Source: Candidatus Saccharimonadota bacterium
GTDB taxonomy: Bacteria > Patescibacteriota > Saccharimonadia > Saccharimonadales > Saccharimonadaceae
DNA length: 64,000 nt
Reading direction: 5' to 3'
NCBI GenBank assembly: GCA_017431725.1
Contig: JAFRKN010000010.1
Span: 31,787-95,786, forward strand
The position numbers and the translations under genes were made by a program. Below are positions 24,337 through 32,921 of this stretch, one piece after another (the stretch's first letter is position 1; each line of letters starts with the position of its first letter). The notes under the pieces were generated by a model that had not been told where the DNA came from, did not search any database, and saw only the letters and a program-made list of their open reading frames with translations.

Positions 24337-25202
24337 ACAGAAAAAGGTATTTTTAATCGTTTTAAGATTTTTTTAAAATCATCTAGCGAATGTTTGTTAT
24401 CTTTTAATACTAAATATTCTACTCTGCGCGCTTTTAGTTGATTCTTATTTTGCTCGCTCAGAGTATCGGCCACAAAAATATCACTGTCCCTAGCTATTGT
24501 AGCATCTGCACTTTCTGGATTACCTTTCCCCATCAATTTTACCTCTATTCTGTAAACTTTCCCATCAGAACTCTTTAATTTGTAATCTACCTCTCTGTCA
24601 AAAGCCTTCTTTTTATCTTTATGGAAAGGCTTATTATCTATATTTTTCTTTGGCACTCCAGCCGATTTACAAAGTTCATCTAGAAGTGGTTTTTCAACTT
24701 TTTTACCAATCGAACTCCAAGCCCCTCCTCTTATCTGAAGTTTTTTGGTCGCTAAAGCATTTATCACTAATAGGCTTTCTTCCAACGATAGATTCACGGT
24801 AATCTCTTTGTAGCTTATTTTTATGTTTATATTCAAATCATTGCTTACATCTTTTTCTAATTCGGCGACCAAAGAATTTAAATAATCAAAATTATTATTA
24901 GCAACGTCTAAGACAAGGTTCTTTGAGGCCGTCCCATAAATATTTGTAATAGTTTTCTTATTCATACCAGCGAAAACCGCGACTTCATCAGGAGAAAATC
25001 TATCAGAAGTGATGAAATATTTTCTATACCATTCTAAAGTGATTAGTTTATCGTTCATTTTTGCTTCAACTATTTTTTTAAAAAAAGATAGTGTAAAATC
25101 AAAAAATTTTGCATTTATCGCATTTATTACCTCATCACGGTAATCCTCACCTTTCATGAGTTTATTCACCGTGTTTTTTATCACGTCATCTTCGAACGTC
25201 AT
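24333..25202 (-). CDS. CfrBI-family type II restriction endonuclease
   Basis: 289 residues. INAKFFDFTLSFFKKIVEAK, VFAGMNKKTITNIYGTA, ESLLVINALATKKLQIRGGA and the putative PD-(D/E)XK core FDREVDYKLKSS then RIEVKLMGKGNPESADA recall the CfrBI endonuclease family from memory of its blocks. CfrBI cuts CCWWGG; the specificity here is unknown. It overlaps the methyltransferase gene by 17 bp, as expected for a restriction-modification pair. Codons are more AT-rich than those of neighbouring housekeeping genes, which suggests acquisition. Confidence 0.78.
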   Translation of the reverse strand: MTFEDDVIKNTVNKLMKGEDYRDEVINAINAKFFDFTLSFFKKIVEAKMNDKLITLEWYRKYFITSDRFSPDEVAVFAGMNKKTITNIYGTASKNLVLDVANNNFDYLNSLVAELEKDVSNDLNINIKISYKEITVNLSLEESLLVINALATKKLQIRGGAWSSIGKKVEKPLLDELCKSAGVPKKNIDNKPFHKDKKKAFDREVDYKLKSSDGKVYRIEVKLMGKGNPESADATIARDSDIFVADTLSEQNKNQLKARRVEYLVLKDNKHSLDDFKKILKRLKIPFSV

Positions 25203-26358
25203 AATATCCTTTCTCCCCCTTATTTATTAAATCAGCATATTTTTCATTTAGCTCACACATAATTGGAATTCTATTCATTGATTTCGCCACTCTTCCTAAC
25301 GTTCCAGAGCCAGCGAAAGGGTCAAGTATCGCATCGTTCTCAAAGGAATAATATTTTAATATTCTTCTGCAAAGCTCATCAGGAAACACCGCTGGGTGAT
25401 TTTTATTTGATTTGGGCGCTATATACCAACAATTATTCGTGTCAATTTCTTCATCTTCATGCCTGTCGTATTTTTTATAATCTTTTATATTTTTATCAAG
25501 TAAAAAATTACATTTTTTTCTATATATCATTATACTTTCAGTGATGCAGTTAGGTTTATAGGATAATGGTTCGCGTGTTTGTAAATAACCACCTATTCGG
25601 TTAGGAACTGATGGCTCTGGTTTAATCCAAATTATTTCATCAATAAAATAAAAACCCGCTTCTTCCAATATTTTATGGTAATCATAATGAATAGGGTACC
25701 GTATACTTTCAAATTCACGACCTGGTCGCTTGGTTATAACAGGGGAAATATTTATAATAAAAAATCTTCCGTCTTCCAAAACACGATTCACTGCCTTAAA
25801 AATTGCCCCCATTTTTTTTAGGTAATCTTTATAAGAATGATAATCAGAATATTCTCTTGCATTATAATATGGCGGAGAAGTAAAAGTCATTTGTATAGAT
25901 TTTGCCGGTAATTTTTTTAGTGTTTTTTCCGCGTCTCCTATCAGTAACGTAGGTTTTAAAGTGATTTCGCATTTTTTTCGTTTTGTTTTATTTTGACGAT
26001 AAGTAAAATAATCTGCCATCTTGTCTAAAATTTCATTATGATAATGCAATCTAATTTTTTCACCTAGTTCGTAAAAGTTTTTATCCATTTTACCTTTATA
26101 AAGACACGTTCTAAACATCTGATAAATTAATTCCATAGGGTTCTTAGAATTAAAAGCCTGATGTTTTATAAAATTAAAAACTCTCTCGTTATCATCTTGT
26201 CTTCCGATAGAAGAAACTACTTCTCGTCTCAAATCTAACTTTAAATTATAATTATCAAAATAATCCAATAATAAATCAAAACTTTCTTTGGACTTATTTT
26301 TTCCTAAAGATTTAATTTTTTCTACCGTAGTGCCATCACGTGGCATTTTTGCCTCCAA
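25186..26358 (-). CDS. DNA (cytosine-N4)-type methyltransferase
   Basis: 390 residues. An all-helical N-terminal extension (about 1-135) precedes a beta-class N6/N4 methyltransferase with catalytic TSPPYYNAREYSDYHSYKDY and, near the end, the SAM motif DPFAGSGTLGRVA. SPPY is typical of N4-cytosine enzymes. It is cotranscribed with and upstream of the restriction enzyme, so protection precedes cutting. GGAGG lies before the ATG. The pair sits between tRNA-Arg plus a foldase gene and tRNA-Gly. Confidence 0.85.
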   Translation of the reverse strand: MEAKMPRDGTTVEKIKSLGKNKSKESFDLLLDYFDNYNLKLDLRREVVSSIGRQDDNERVFNFIKHQAFNSKNPMELIYQMFRTCLYKGKMDKNFYELGEKIRLHYHNEILDKMADYFTYRQNKTKRKKCEITLKPTLLIGDAEKTLKKLPAKSIQMTFTSPPYYNAREYSDYHSYKDYLKKMGAIFKAVNRVLEDGRFFIINISPVITKRPGREFESIRYPIHYDYHKILEEAGFYFIDEIIWIKPEPSVPNRIGGYLQTREPLSYKPNCITESIMIYRKKCNFLLDKNIKDYKKYDRHEDEEIDTNNCWYIAPKSNKNHPAVFPDELCRRILKYYSFENDAILDPFAGSGTLGRVAKSMNRIPIMCELNEKYADLINKGEKGYYDVRR

Positions 26359-26370
26359 TTATTTATACCA

Positions 26371-26376
26371 ATTATA
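26371..26376 (-). promoter_or_regulatory. -10 box of the restriction-modification operon (minus strand)
   Basis: Reverse-strand TATAAT (26376-26371), 12 nt before the methyltransferase ATG, with a GGAGG ribosome site between. Confidence 0.55.
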
Positions 26377-26390
26377 ACAGATGTGAACAA

Positions 26391-26415
26391 AAAAATCCTT
26401 TTTTCAAGGATTTTT
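26391..26415 (-). terminator. Terminator of tRNA-Gly
   Basis: AAAAATCCTT and AAGGATTTTT pair around TTTTC. Read on the minus strand it lies 3 nt after the tRNA-Gly CCA and ends in a T run. Confidence 0.8.
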
Positions 26416-26417
26416 AT

Positions 26418-26492
26418 TGGTGCGGGTAGAGGGAGTCGGACCCTCGTCTCATCCTTGGGAAGGATACATAATAGCCGTTATACGATACCCGC
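26418..26492 (-). tRNA. tRNA-Gly (CCC)
   Basis: On the reverse strand, acceptor GCGGGTA pairs with TACCCGC. The anticodon arm is TATCC-TTCCCAA-GGATG with anticodon CCC, and the T stem GAGGG pairs with CCCTC. CCA is encoded. Confidence 0.93.
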
Positions 26493-26526
26493 TAACACTA
26501 TTATTATATCACACCCCCTATAATTA

Positions 26527-26535
26527 TGATATAAT
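26527..26535 (+). promoter_or_regulatory. argS promoter, leaderless type
   Basis: TGATATAAT (box 26530-26535), with 6 nt to the ATG at 26542. Confidence 0.66.
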
Positions 26536-26541
26536 TACTTT

Positions 26542-28338
26542 ATGCAAGAAATTGAAACTAGTCTTAAAAAAGTTATTCAAGGCCTTTACGATCTCGATTT
26601 TGATCCCGAAATTACTCCTTCGCCCGAAAATATCGACGCCGATTATTCTTCAAACGCTCCGCTCAAGCTTGCCAAAATACTCCACAAATCTCCCCTAGAC
26701 ATCGCCAGAGAAATAGAGATTAATTTTGGAACTTTAGAGACCGTGCCCCGCGAGCCTTACGAGGCGAGCGAAGTGAGTGAGCCCCGTAACGACGGGCGCG
26801 AACGAACGAGGTCGAAAAAGTTCAAAATTAGTCTCTCTTCTCCTGGCTTTATCAATTTTACTTTGTCCGATGATTACTTATTGAACGCCGTTAAAGATTT
26901 AAACGAAAATTTTGCAAGAAGTATTTCTAGCAACGAATTTAAAGGCAAGACTGTCGTCTGCGAATTTAGCGACCCCAATCCCTTTAAAGTCCTTCACGTC
27001 GGCCATCTCTATACTAGCATTGTTGGTGATTCTATCAGTCGACTTTTTGAATATGCTGGTGCAAAAGTTATTCGGGCTAACTTTGGTGGCGATGTCGGCC
27101 TTCACGTCGCTAAAACCATGTATATTTTAAAACAAAAGAATCTAGATGATTTAACTATTGAAGATATTGCGAAATGCTACGTTGAGGGTACCTCCGCCTA
27201 CGAAGAAGATGAAAAAGCCAAACAGGAAATTACCGAACTCAATAAAGAAATTTATAAAATCAATTCCGAAAATATTCACGATTCTGATCTTGCCAAATTA
27301 TACTGGAAGGGCAGAGAATTATCTTACGATTATTTTAATCAATTTTACGATTCCATCGGTGTAAAATTCGATAAGTATTATCCTGAGTCTACCGTTGCCG
27401 AACTTGGAACCAAAAAAGTAAAAGAAGAATTAGAAAATGGTGTTTATGAAGAATCTAACGGTGCCATTATTTTCGACGGTAAAAAATTCGGCCTCCACAC
27501 CCGTGTTTTTATCAATCAAGCGGGTGTCCCGACTTACGAGACCAAAGACGTTGGTTTAATTTTTACTAAATGGGATGATTATCATTTTGATAAGTCTGTT
27601 ATCATCACTGGTTCCGAGCAACTTGAATATATGAAAGTCGTTCTCAAGTCTATTGAACAATATGCCCCTGAATTAGTAGAAAAAACTAGCCACTTAACTC
27701 ACGGCCTAGTTAAACTTCCTGGTAACGTTAAAATGTCATCTAGAAAAGGAAACTTTCTCAGGGCTGTTGATGTCATTAGTCTAATCCGCGAAGAGCTAAA
27801 AGATTCCTATGGCTCAACTGACGACACCATTTCTCTCGCCGCTACTAAATACGCTTTTCTCAAATATAAAATGGGCGGCAACATCATTTTTGATCCAAAA
27901 GAATCCGTTAAAATGACTGGCAATTCTGGCCCCTATCTCCTCTACTCTTGTGTCAGAGCCAAGAAGATTTTGGCGTCTGCAAATGATGCTTTTGAGGAGC
28001 ATAATCGCCGACGGGGCGATTACGGAGCGACCGAAGCCCGTAACGACGGGCCTGAGGGAGCGTTCCGAAAAAGCATCATTGCAGATGCAGAGCGTAATCT
28101 TATTAAAAAGATTCTTGAATACAAGACGTTGTTGCAGGAGGCGGTCAAAGAAATGGCTCCGCACAAAGTCGCCAATTATTTATACGAACTTGCCCAATCT
28201 TTTTCCCGCTTCTATGAAAACTGTCCTGTTATCGGCTGTAATCGCGAATCCGAACGTCTCAAACTTGTTAAAATTTATCTAGAAACTATGGCCCACGGGC
28301 TAAATATTTTAGGAATTAAAATCCCAGAGGAGATGTAA
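26542..28338 (+). CDS. argS: Arginyl-tRNA synthetase with two palindromic-element insertions
   Basis: 598 residues. The N-terminal additional domain (ending SSPGFINFTLS) is followed by the class I HIGH-like motif FSDPNPFKVLHVGHLYTSIV, the catalytic core with GVPTYETKDVGLIFTKWD, the KMSKS-like KMSSRKGNFL and a DALR anticodon-binding end (NYLYELAQSFSRFYENCPVI). Two in-frame segments do not fit the family. Residues about 67-93, before the GFINF strand, and about 482-508, before the DALR domain, each coincide with a palindromic DNA element (26716-26835, 27975-28086). Both fall in surface-loop or domain-border positions by family logic. The stop overlaps the orn start. Confidence 0.94.
   Translation: MQEIETSLKKVIQGLYDLDFDPEITPSPENIDADYSSNAPLKLAKILHKSPLDIAREIEINFGTLETVPREPYEASEVSEPRNDGRERTRSKKFKISLSSPGFINFTLSDDYLLNAVKDLNENFARSISSNEFKGKTVVCEFSDPNPFKVLHVGHLYTSIVGDSISRLFEYAGAKVIRANFGGDVGLHVAKTMYILKQKNLDDLTIEDIAKCYVEGTSAYEEDEKAKQEITELNKEIYKINSENIHDSDLAKLYWKGRELSYDYFNQFYDSIGVKFDKYYPESTVAELGTKKVKEELENGVYEESNGAIIFDGKKFGLHTRVFINQAGVPTYETKDVGLIFTKWDDYHFDKSVIITGSEQLEYMKVVLKSIEQYAPELVEKTSHLTHGLVKLPGNVKMSSRKGNFLRAVDVISLIREELKDSYGSTDDTISLAATKYAFLKYKMGGNIIFDPKESVKMTGNSGPYLLYSCVRAKKILASANDAFEEHNRRRGDYGATEARNDGPEGAFRKSIIADAERNLIKKILEYKTLLQEAVKEMAPHKVANYLYELAQSFSRFYENCPVIGCNRESERLKLVKIYLETMAHGLNILGIKIPEEM
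26716..26835. repeat. Palindromic element A inside argS, copy 1
   Basis: Left arm 26716-26742 and right arm 26810-26835 pair over about 24 of 27 positions (GAGATTAATTTTGGAACTTT against AAAGTTCAAAATTAGTCTC). Inside are hairpin GCCT-TACG-AGGC (26754-26765) and core CCCGT-AACG-ACGGG (26783-26796). The right arm runs into conserved ArgRS codons. The core is read as PRNDGR. Confidence 0.85.
27975..28086. repeat. Palindromic element A inside argS, copy 2
   Basis: Arms TCTGCAAATGATGCTTTT (from 27976) and AAAAGCATCATTGCAGA (to 28085) enclose hairpin AATCGCC/GGCGATT (28003-28021) and core CCCGT-AACG-ACGGG (28037-28050). The core is read ARNDGP, the same frame as copy 1. The segment GGAGCGTTCCGAA next to the right arm recurs in polA at about 37889-37901. 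Confidence 0.85.
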
Positions 28339-28862
28339 TGAAAAAAGCCAATTTATTCTGGATAGATTTAGAGATGACCGGGTTAGATCCCAAAAAAGAT
28401 AAAATTCTTGAAGTTGCCGCCATCGCTACCGATATAAAACTAAACGAGGCAGCTAAATATGAATCGGTCGTTAAAGTCGACGAAAACTTTATGAAAAAAC
28501 GTATGGTTGGTGAATTTTGGGAAAAGAACAGCAAATCTCGCGATGCATTGATGGAACAAAACGAAACTGGTAAGCCCATAGAAGAAGTCGAAAGGGAATT
28601 AATCGAATTTCTAGATCAAAATTTTGGCAAAGAAATTTATCTTGCCGGTAATTCTATCCATCAAGATCGCAAATTTATTGAAAACGAAATGCCTGAGCTG
28701 AATAAAAGATTCCATTATCGTATGCTCGACGTTTCTGCCTGGAAAATCTATTTTGAAAATGCCTTGAACAAAAAGTTTATCAAATCAGAAAATCATCGAG
28801 CGCTGGATGATATTAATGGTTCAATTGAGGAGCTAAAATGGTACTTAACATTTCTAAAATAA
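28338..28862 (+). CDS. orn: Oligoribonuclease
   Basis: 174 residues of the DEDDh exonuclease family: LFWIDLEMTGLDPKKDKILE (Exo I with Asp, Glu), GNSIHQDRKFIENEMPEL (Exo II) and the closing HRALDDINGSIEELKWY (Exo III with His, Asp). Orn degrades the final 2-5 nt RNA fragments to mononucleotides, useful for nucleotide salvage. Its ATG overlaps the argS stop (TAATG). The next gene starts inside its end (25-bp overlap). Confidence 0.95.
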   Translation: MKKANLFWIDLEMTGLDPKKDKILEVAAIATDIKLNEAAKYESVVKVDENFMKKRMVGEFWEKNSKSRDALMEQNETGKPIEEVERELIEFLDQNFGKEIYLAGNSIHQDRKFIENEMPELNKRFHYRMLDVSAWKIYFENALNKKFIKSENHRALDDINGSIEELKWYLTFLK

Positions 28863-29125
28863 GTGGAATTAAAGATTTTTCTATTCAAACCGAAAAAGAT
28901 CGCGAGCTCTATCTAAAAGACGGTCGTACTTTTCTTGTTCTTCATCGTAACACTATCGAAATTCGCTGTGACGAAAAATTAAGTGATTATCTTCAATCAA
29001 AATACGAATCCGTCATGGAATCACGCTATTATGGTCATGGCGGTATCGAAATCGTCCTCGCCGGTCAACTAAATCAGCAAGAAATTGAAGATTTAATTAG
29101 ACTTAGCTATAATCTTACTCAATAA
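28838..29125 (+). CDS. MmcQ/YjbR-like small protein
   Basis: 95 residues. The C-terminal half, ending IVLAGQLNQQEIEDLIRLSY, resembles the end of the MmcQ/YjbR double-wing fold (w..v.L....de.i.dLi..SY.lv). The protein is about 20 residues shorter than typical members and has a reduced N-terminus. The function of the family is poorly known. It is translationally coupled to orn by a 25-bp overlap. Confidence 0.5.
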   Translation: MVLNISKISGIKDFSIQTEKDRELYLKDGRTFLVLHRNTIEIRCDEKLSDYLQSKYESVMESRYYGHGGIEIVLAGQLNQQEIEDLIRLSYNLTQ

Positions 29126-29129
29126 TAAT

Positions 29130-29564
29130 TTATTTCTTATTTTCTTCGGCTTCTGCTTTTTTATCACGTTTCCGATTTAAGCGGTTCATTCCTTTAATAA
29201 TCATAAAGATTACCCAAGCAATAATCAAGAATTGAATCACATTTTGGATAAAATTGCCATAAGCAATCACCGCTTCATCACCTGTCCCAAAAAAATTCGG
29301 TACTCGGATTGCCAATCCCGTAAAATCAACTCCGCCTGCAACCAACCCTACAATTGGCATCACGATATCATTCACCAGAGAATTCACAATAGCCGTAAAA
29401 GCCCCGCCTACCGCAACACCTACCGCAAGATCCACAACAGACCCTCGGTTAATAAATTCTATAAACTCTTTCTTGAAACTAGAACCGCCATTCCGTGCTT
29501 TTTTTAAAGTTTCTTTTGCCCGCTCTTTTTTTGAAATATTTTCTTTTTGTTCGGATTTTGTCAT
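29130..29564 (-). CDS. mscL: Large-conductance mechanosensitive channel
   Basis: 144 residues. [20 protein letters not shown] then [20 protein letters not shown] is the MscL N-terminal amphipathic helix plus pore helix TM1. The second helix is [20 protein letters not shown], and a charged C-terminal bundle follows. It releases osmolytes under hypo-osmotic shock. AAGGAAAA precedes the start, 11 nt after the upstream gene of the same strand, so the two form an operon. Convergent with the YjbR-like gene, 4 nt apart. Confidence 0.96.
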   Translation of the reverse strand: MTKSEQKENISKKERAKETLKKARNGGSSFKKEFIEFINRGSVVDLAVGVAVGGAFTAIVNSLVNDIVMPIVGLVAGGVDFTGLAIRVPNFFGTGDEAVIAYGNFIQNVIQFLIIAWVIFMIIKGMNRLNRKRDKKAEAEENKK

Positions 29565-29575
29565 ATTTTCCTTTC

Positions 29576-30190
29576 TTATTTAGTTTCCGAATAATCACTA
29601 AACTTATTATATAAGTTTTCCAAACTATTATAGGAGCTCGTAAGAGCTTCCTTCAAACTATCACTCTTGGTTGAATTTATAATCTTGGCCTCTTCAGTCA
29701 TAATTAATGAAATTTCATAGGCCATCTTGTGAGCATAGATTCTATCTAAAATTCCATTTATTTTTGCATTAAATAACTCCGTATTTAAAGCGTCCTTCGC
29801 CAAATTTGCTTCACTCAAAATATTTTTATTTATATCTTTTTCTTTAAACTTATATTTTCCCGTGATATATTCGGTTAAATCTTTGTTAGTGTTAGTCAAA
29901 ATTCCGTATAGAGATGCGCTATTTGATCTCAAATCTGAAGATCTTACAGAAGATTGATATTCATTGATTATCCCAGCCGTATTATCAAGATGCAATTTTA
30001 ATGCAAATGATAACTCTTTTTCTCCCCCTTTTCCACTCCCCAAAATCATTCCAAACACAACAATCACTACCAGTATGACTAGACCAATCATCCCCACCAT
30101 AAAAAATTTCGAAGAAAATAATCCACCCTTCTTTTTTGCTACTGGACGGTTTGTCGCAGAAATCTGATCAAGATACTCTTGTCCTTCCAT
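29576..30190 (-). CDS. Single-pass membrane protein of unknown function
   Basis: 204 residues: a basic N-terminus (PVAKKKGG), a strong membrane helix at about 30-52 ([20 protein letters not shown]), then a Lys/Asn-rich, mostly helical outer domain without cysteines. I do not recognise the family. It is transcribed with mscL from the symmetric promoter shared with dnaG. Its ATG is at 30190, directly at the edge of the 24-bp palindrome. Confidence 0.75.
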   Translation of the reverse strand: MEGQEYLDQISATNRPVAKKKGGLFSSKFFMVGMIGLVILVVIVVFGMILGSGKGGEKELSFALKLHLDNTAGIINEYQSSVRSSDLRSNSASLYGILTNTNKDLTEYITGKYKFKEKDINKNILSEANLAKDALNTELFNAKINGILDRIYAHKMAYEISLIMTEEAKIINSTKSDSLKEALTSSYNSLENLYNKFSDYSETK

Positions 30191-30211
30191 ATGCTATAAT
30201 TATAGCATATG
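30188..30211. promoter_or_regulatory. Perfectly symmetric bidirectional promoter for dnaG and the mscL operon
   Basis: A 24-bp perfect palindrome centred between 30199 and 30200 begins and ends with the two start codons (CAT at 30188-30190, ATG at 30209-30211). Each strand has TGCTATAAT, with -10 boxes 30195-30200 (+) and 30204-30199 (-). The boxes overlap by two bases and each lies 8 nt from its ATG. Both transcripts should be leaderless or nearly so and should exclude each other. Confidence 0.8.
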
Positions 30212-31843
30212 AACGACCTAAAGGAGGAAATAAAATCTCGTTTGAGTGTGGAAGATGTGGTGGGTCAATATGTCGAGCTAAAACGTGCTGGGCGCAATTT
30301 AAAAGGTCATTCGCCTTGGGGAGTAGACAAAACCCCATCTTTTATGGTTTCGCCAGAAAAAGGTATTTGGCATGATTTTTCTGCCAACAAAGGCGGCGAT
30401 ATTTTTACCTTTATTATGGAAGTCGAAGGAGTTAGTTTCAAGGAAGCTCTAGAGAAATTAGCTAATAAAGCCGGGGTTGATCTTTCCAAATATCGTGGTA
30501 ATAATCCAAATCTTACCAAGAAAAAAAATCGAGCTCGCGCAGCCCTCGCTTTAGCTACCAAATATTATCAACTATGTCTCACCCGCAACAAGCCAGTCTG
30601 TGAATATGTTTTTTACCAACGCAATCTCAATCGCAAAACAGTTTCTGATTTTAAAATCGGCTATGCTCCAGCTAGTGGCAAAGCTTTAACTGGAGTTCTC
30701 CAAAAACGTGGATTTAATCTAACAGAGCTAGATGACGCTGGTCTTCTTAATCGTTTTAAAGGAGATTTATTCCGCGATCGCATGACTATTCCATTTATAG
30801 ATACGTCTGGTAATATTATCGGTTTTACTGCTAGAATCTTGAAAAAAGCTGAACCAAAATATCTTAACACCCCCGAAACCATTCTTTTTAATAAGTCTCG
30901 TTTTATCTTTGGTCTTTATCAAGCCAAAGAATCTATCTTGCATAGCGGTTTTGTTGTGATTGTAGAAGGGAACATGGATGTCATTTCTTCCCATCAAGCT
31001 GGCGTCAAAGAAGCAGTAGCTACTTCTGGCACTGCCATGACCGAGCAACATTTAAAAACGCTGAGCAATTTTACTCATGACATTCGTCTTGCTTACGATG
31101 GGGATGAAGCCGGTATTAAAGCTACCGAGCGCGCTATCATGATGGCGGGCGATTTAGGTATTGATATTACGGTCATTTCAGACTATCACGGCGCCAAAGA
31201 TCCAGATGAGTTAATTCAAAAAGACCCCAAACTCTGGCAATCTGCCGTAGAAAAACGCGTTCCCGCCGTTGAATGGTTATTAAAAAAATATGAAGAAAAT
31301 CTCAATCTAAACTCTGCTCCCGACAAACGCAAATATTCCGATGTCGCTCTTAAACTCTTGGGATATGTCAAAGATGAAGTTGAACGCGCTAGCTATGAAG
31401 AAAAAGTCGCCAAAAAACTAGATGTTGAAGTTGAAATTTTACGCGAAAAGGGCGAAAGATTGAACAAAAAAATTGCACAATCCACCCACAAATATCTTAA
31501 AAAACCTAAAACCGAATTCAAAAGCAACCAGTTAAAAAAACTTGAAAACAGCCTACTCGCCTTAAAAATTTTTGGTGGTATTACTAAAACTAAAATTCCT
31601 TTCGAAGTGCCTGAAGACGAAACCAAACTAGACGAACTCGAACTAATTTTTAATCGTGAACACGAAAACGTCGGCGATAATAATCTAGAAAAAGAAGCTA
31701 CCGAACTTCTCTTTCGCTACAATAGGGAACTAAACAGACAAAAAATTAAAGCCTTAAACGCTGAATTGGAAAACCTCGACGAAGATTCCGCAGCATATGA
31801 CAAAATTCTTAAAGAAATTTACGAATTACAAAACGCATCTTAA
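30209..31843 (+). CDS. dnaG: DNA primase DnaG without zinc ligands
   Basis: 544 residues. The N-terminal domain keeps the CHC2 fold sequence (YVELKRAGRNLKGHSPWGVD, KTPSFMVSPEKGIWHDFSAN, KGGDIFTFIMEVEGVSFKEA). All four zinc ligands of the family (C-x2-H ... C-x2-C) are replaced, and the first cysteine is residue 123. The TOPRIM core follows with GFVVIVEGNMDVISSHQAGV, ATSGTAMTEQHLK and LAYDGDEAGIKATERA. The C-terminal part is charged and helical. DnaG makes RNA primers at the fork. The neighbouring rpoD recalls the rpsU-dnaG-rpoD macromolecular-synthesis operon, although rpsU is elsewhere here. Confidence 0.94.
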   Translation: MNDLKEEIKSRLSVEDVVGQYVELKRAGRNLKGHSPWGVDKTPSFMVSPEKGIWHDFSANKGGDIFTFIMEVEGVSFKEALEKLANKAGVDLSKYRGNNPNLTKKKNRARAALALATKYYQLCLTRNKPVCEYVFYQRNLNRKTVSDFKIGYAPASGKALTGVLQKRGFNLTELDDAGLLNRFKGDLFRDRMTIPFIDTSGNIIGFTARILKKAEPKYLNTPETILFNKSRFIFGLYQAKESILHSGFVVIVEGNMDVISSHQAGVKEAVATSGTAMTEQHLKTLSNFTHDIRLAYDGDEAGIKATERAIMMAGDLGIDITVISDYHGAKDPDELIQKDPKLWQSAVEKRVPAVEWLLKKYEENLNLNSAPDKRKYSDVALKLLGYVKDEVERASYEEKVAKKLDVEVEILREKGERLNKKIAQSTHKYLKKPKTEFKSNQLKKLENSLLALKIFGGITKTKIPFEVPEDETKLDELELIFNREHENVGDNNLEKEATELLFRYNRELNRQKIKALNAELENLDEDSAAYDKILKEIYELQNAS

Positions 31844-31902
31844 TTATTTTATTTTAAAACATTTAAAATTTCTCAGCCAAAAATTACAATAAGATATAAA
31901 AC

Positions 31903-31931
31903 TTGCAATTATCATCATATTCGATTATAAT
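31903..31931 (+). promoter_or_regulatory. rpoD promoter
   Basis: TTGCAA (31903-31908), 17 bp, TATAAT (31926-31931), then 8 nt to the ATG at 31940. Confidence 0.75.
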
Positions 31932-31939
31932 TTCTCGTA

Positions 31940-32914
31940 ATGAGCGTTAATAAAGACGATATTTTGAATGCAAAAGATTTAACTCTGGAAATTGACGAAC
32001 CAGAGACCGATGACTTAGAGAATGAAGAAGAGCTTTCTGATGAAGAGCTCGCAATCACTGCCGAAAACGTTGATGCGTTCGCCGACGATTCAGTTCGACT
32101 TTACCTTCGCGAAATTGGTAAAATCCCGCTCCTTACTCCCGAAGAAGAAGCAGATCTAGCCAAAAAAATTGTCAAAGGCGATAAAAAAGCCAAAAACAAA
32201 ATGGTTGAGTCCAATATGCGTTTAGTAGTTTCAATCGCCAAGCGTTATGGTGGTCGTGGTCTTGATTTTCTCGACTTGATTCAAGAAGGGAATACTGGCC
32301 TTCTTCGTGCGGTCGAAAAATTTGATCCTGACAAAGGTTTTAAATTTTCAACTTACGCCACTTGGTGGGTCCGCCAGGCCATTACTCGTGCTATCGCCGA
32401 CCAAGCTCGTACTATTCGTATTCCAGTTCACATGGTTGAAACGATTAACAAGGTCCTCCGCACTACCCGCAAGCTTACCTCCGAATTAAATCGCGAACCA
32501 ACCAACGAGGAAATTGCGAAAGAACTCGATATGGAACCCGAAAAGGTTGATTATGTCATGCGTATCAAACAAGACATCGCTTCGCTTGACGCTTCTGTCG
32601 GTCGCGAAGGTGATGACGAAGATTCAGTCTTAGGTGATTTTGTCGAAGACGAAGAACGTGACTCTCCCGAAGATTCCGCTGCTAACCAAATCTTGAAAGA
32701 ACAACTTTCCGAAATTATTGCCACTTTAACCGATAGGGAGCAAAAGATTATCCGTCTCCGTTTTGGCATCGGCGGTGGCCGCCCACATACTTTGGAAGAA
32801 GTTGGTGCTGAATTTGACGTCACCCGTGAGCGCATTCGCCAAATCGAAGCCAAGGCTTTATCCAAACTTCGCAAGAACAAAGACACCAAAAAATTACATG
32901 AATATTTAAGGTAG
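31940..32914 (+). CDS. rpoD: RNA polymerase primary sigma factor
   Basis: 324 residues, compact for sigma-70. Region 1.2 is [20 protein letters not shown] and region 2 is [38 protein letters not shown] and [20 protein letters not shown] (the -10 recognition helix). Region 3 runs from [13 protein letters not shown]. Region 4 ends [25 protein letters not shown], the -35-binding helix-turn-helix. Region 1.1 is reduced to a short acidic tail. Intact -10-reading helices agree with the strong TATAAT boxes across the window. Confidence 0.96.
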   Translation: MSVNKDDILNAKDLTLEIDEPETDDLENEEELSDEELAITAENVDAFADDSVRLYLREIGKIPLLTPEEEADLAKKIVKGDKKAKNKMVESNMRLVVSIAKRYGGRGLDFLDLIQEGNTGLLRAVEKFDPDKGFKFSTYATWWVRQAITRAIADQARTIRIPVHMVETINKVLRTTRKLTSELNREPTNEEIAKELDMEPEKVDYVMRIKQDIASLDASVGREGDDEDSVLGDFVEDEERDSPEDSAANQILKEQLSEIIATLTDREQKIIRLRFGIGGGRPHTLEEVGAEFDVTRERIRQIEAKALSKLRKNKDTKKLHEYLR

Positions 32915-32921
32915 GAGGAAT

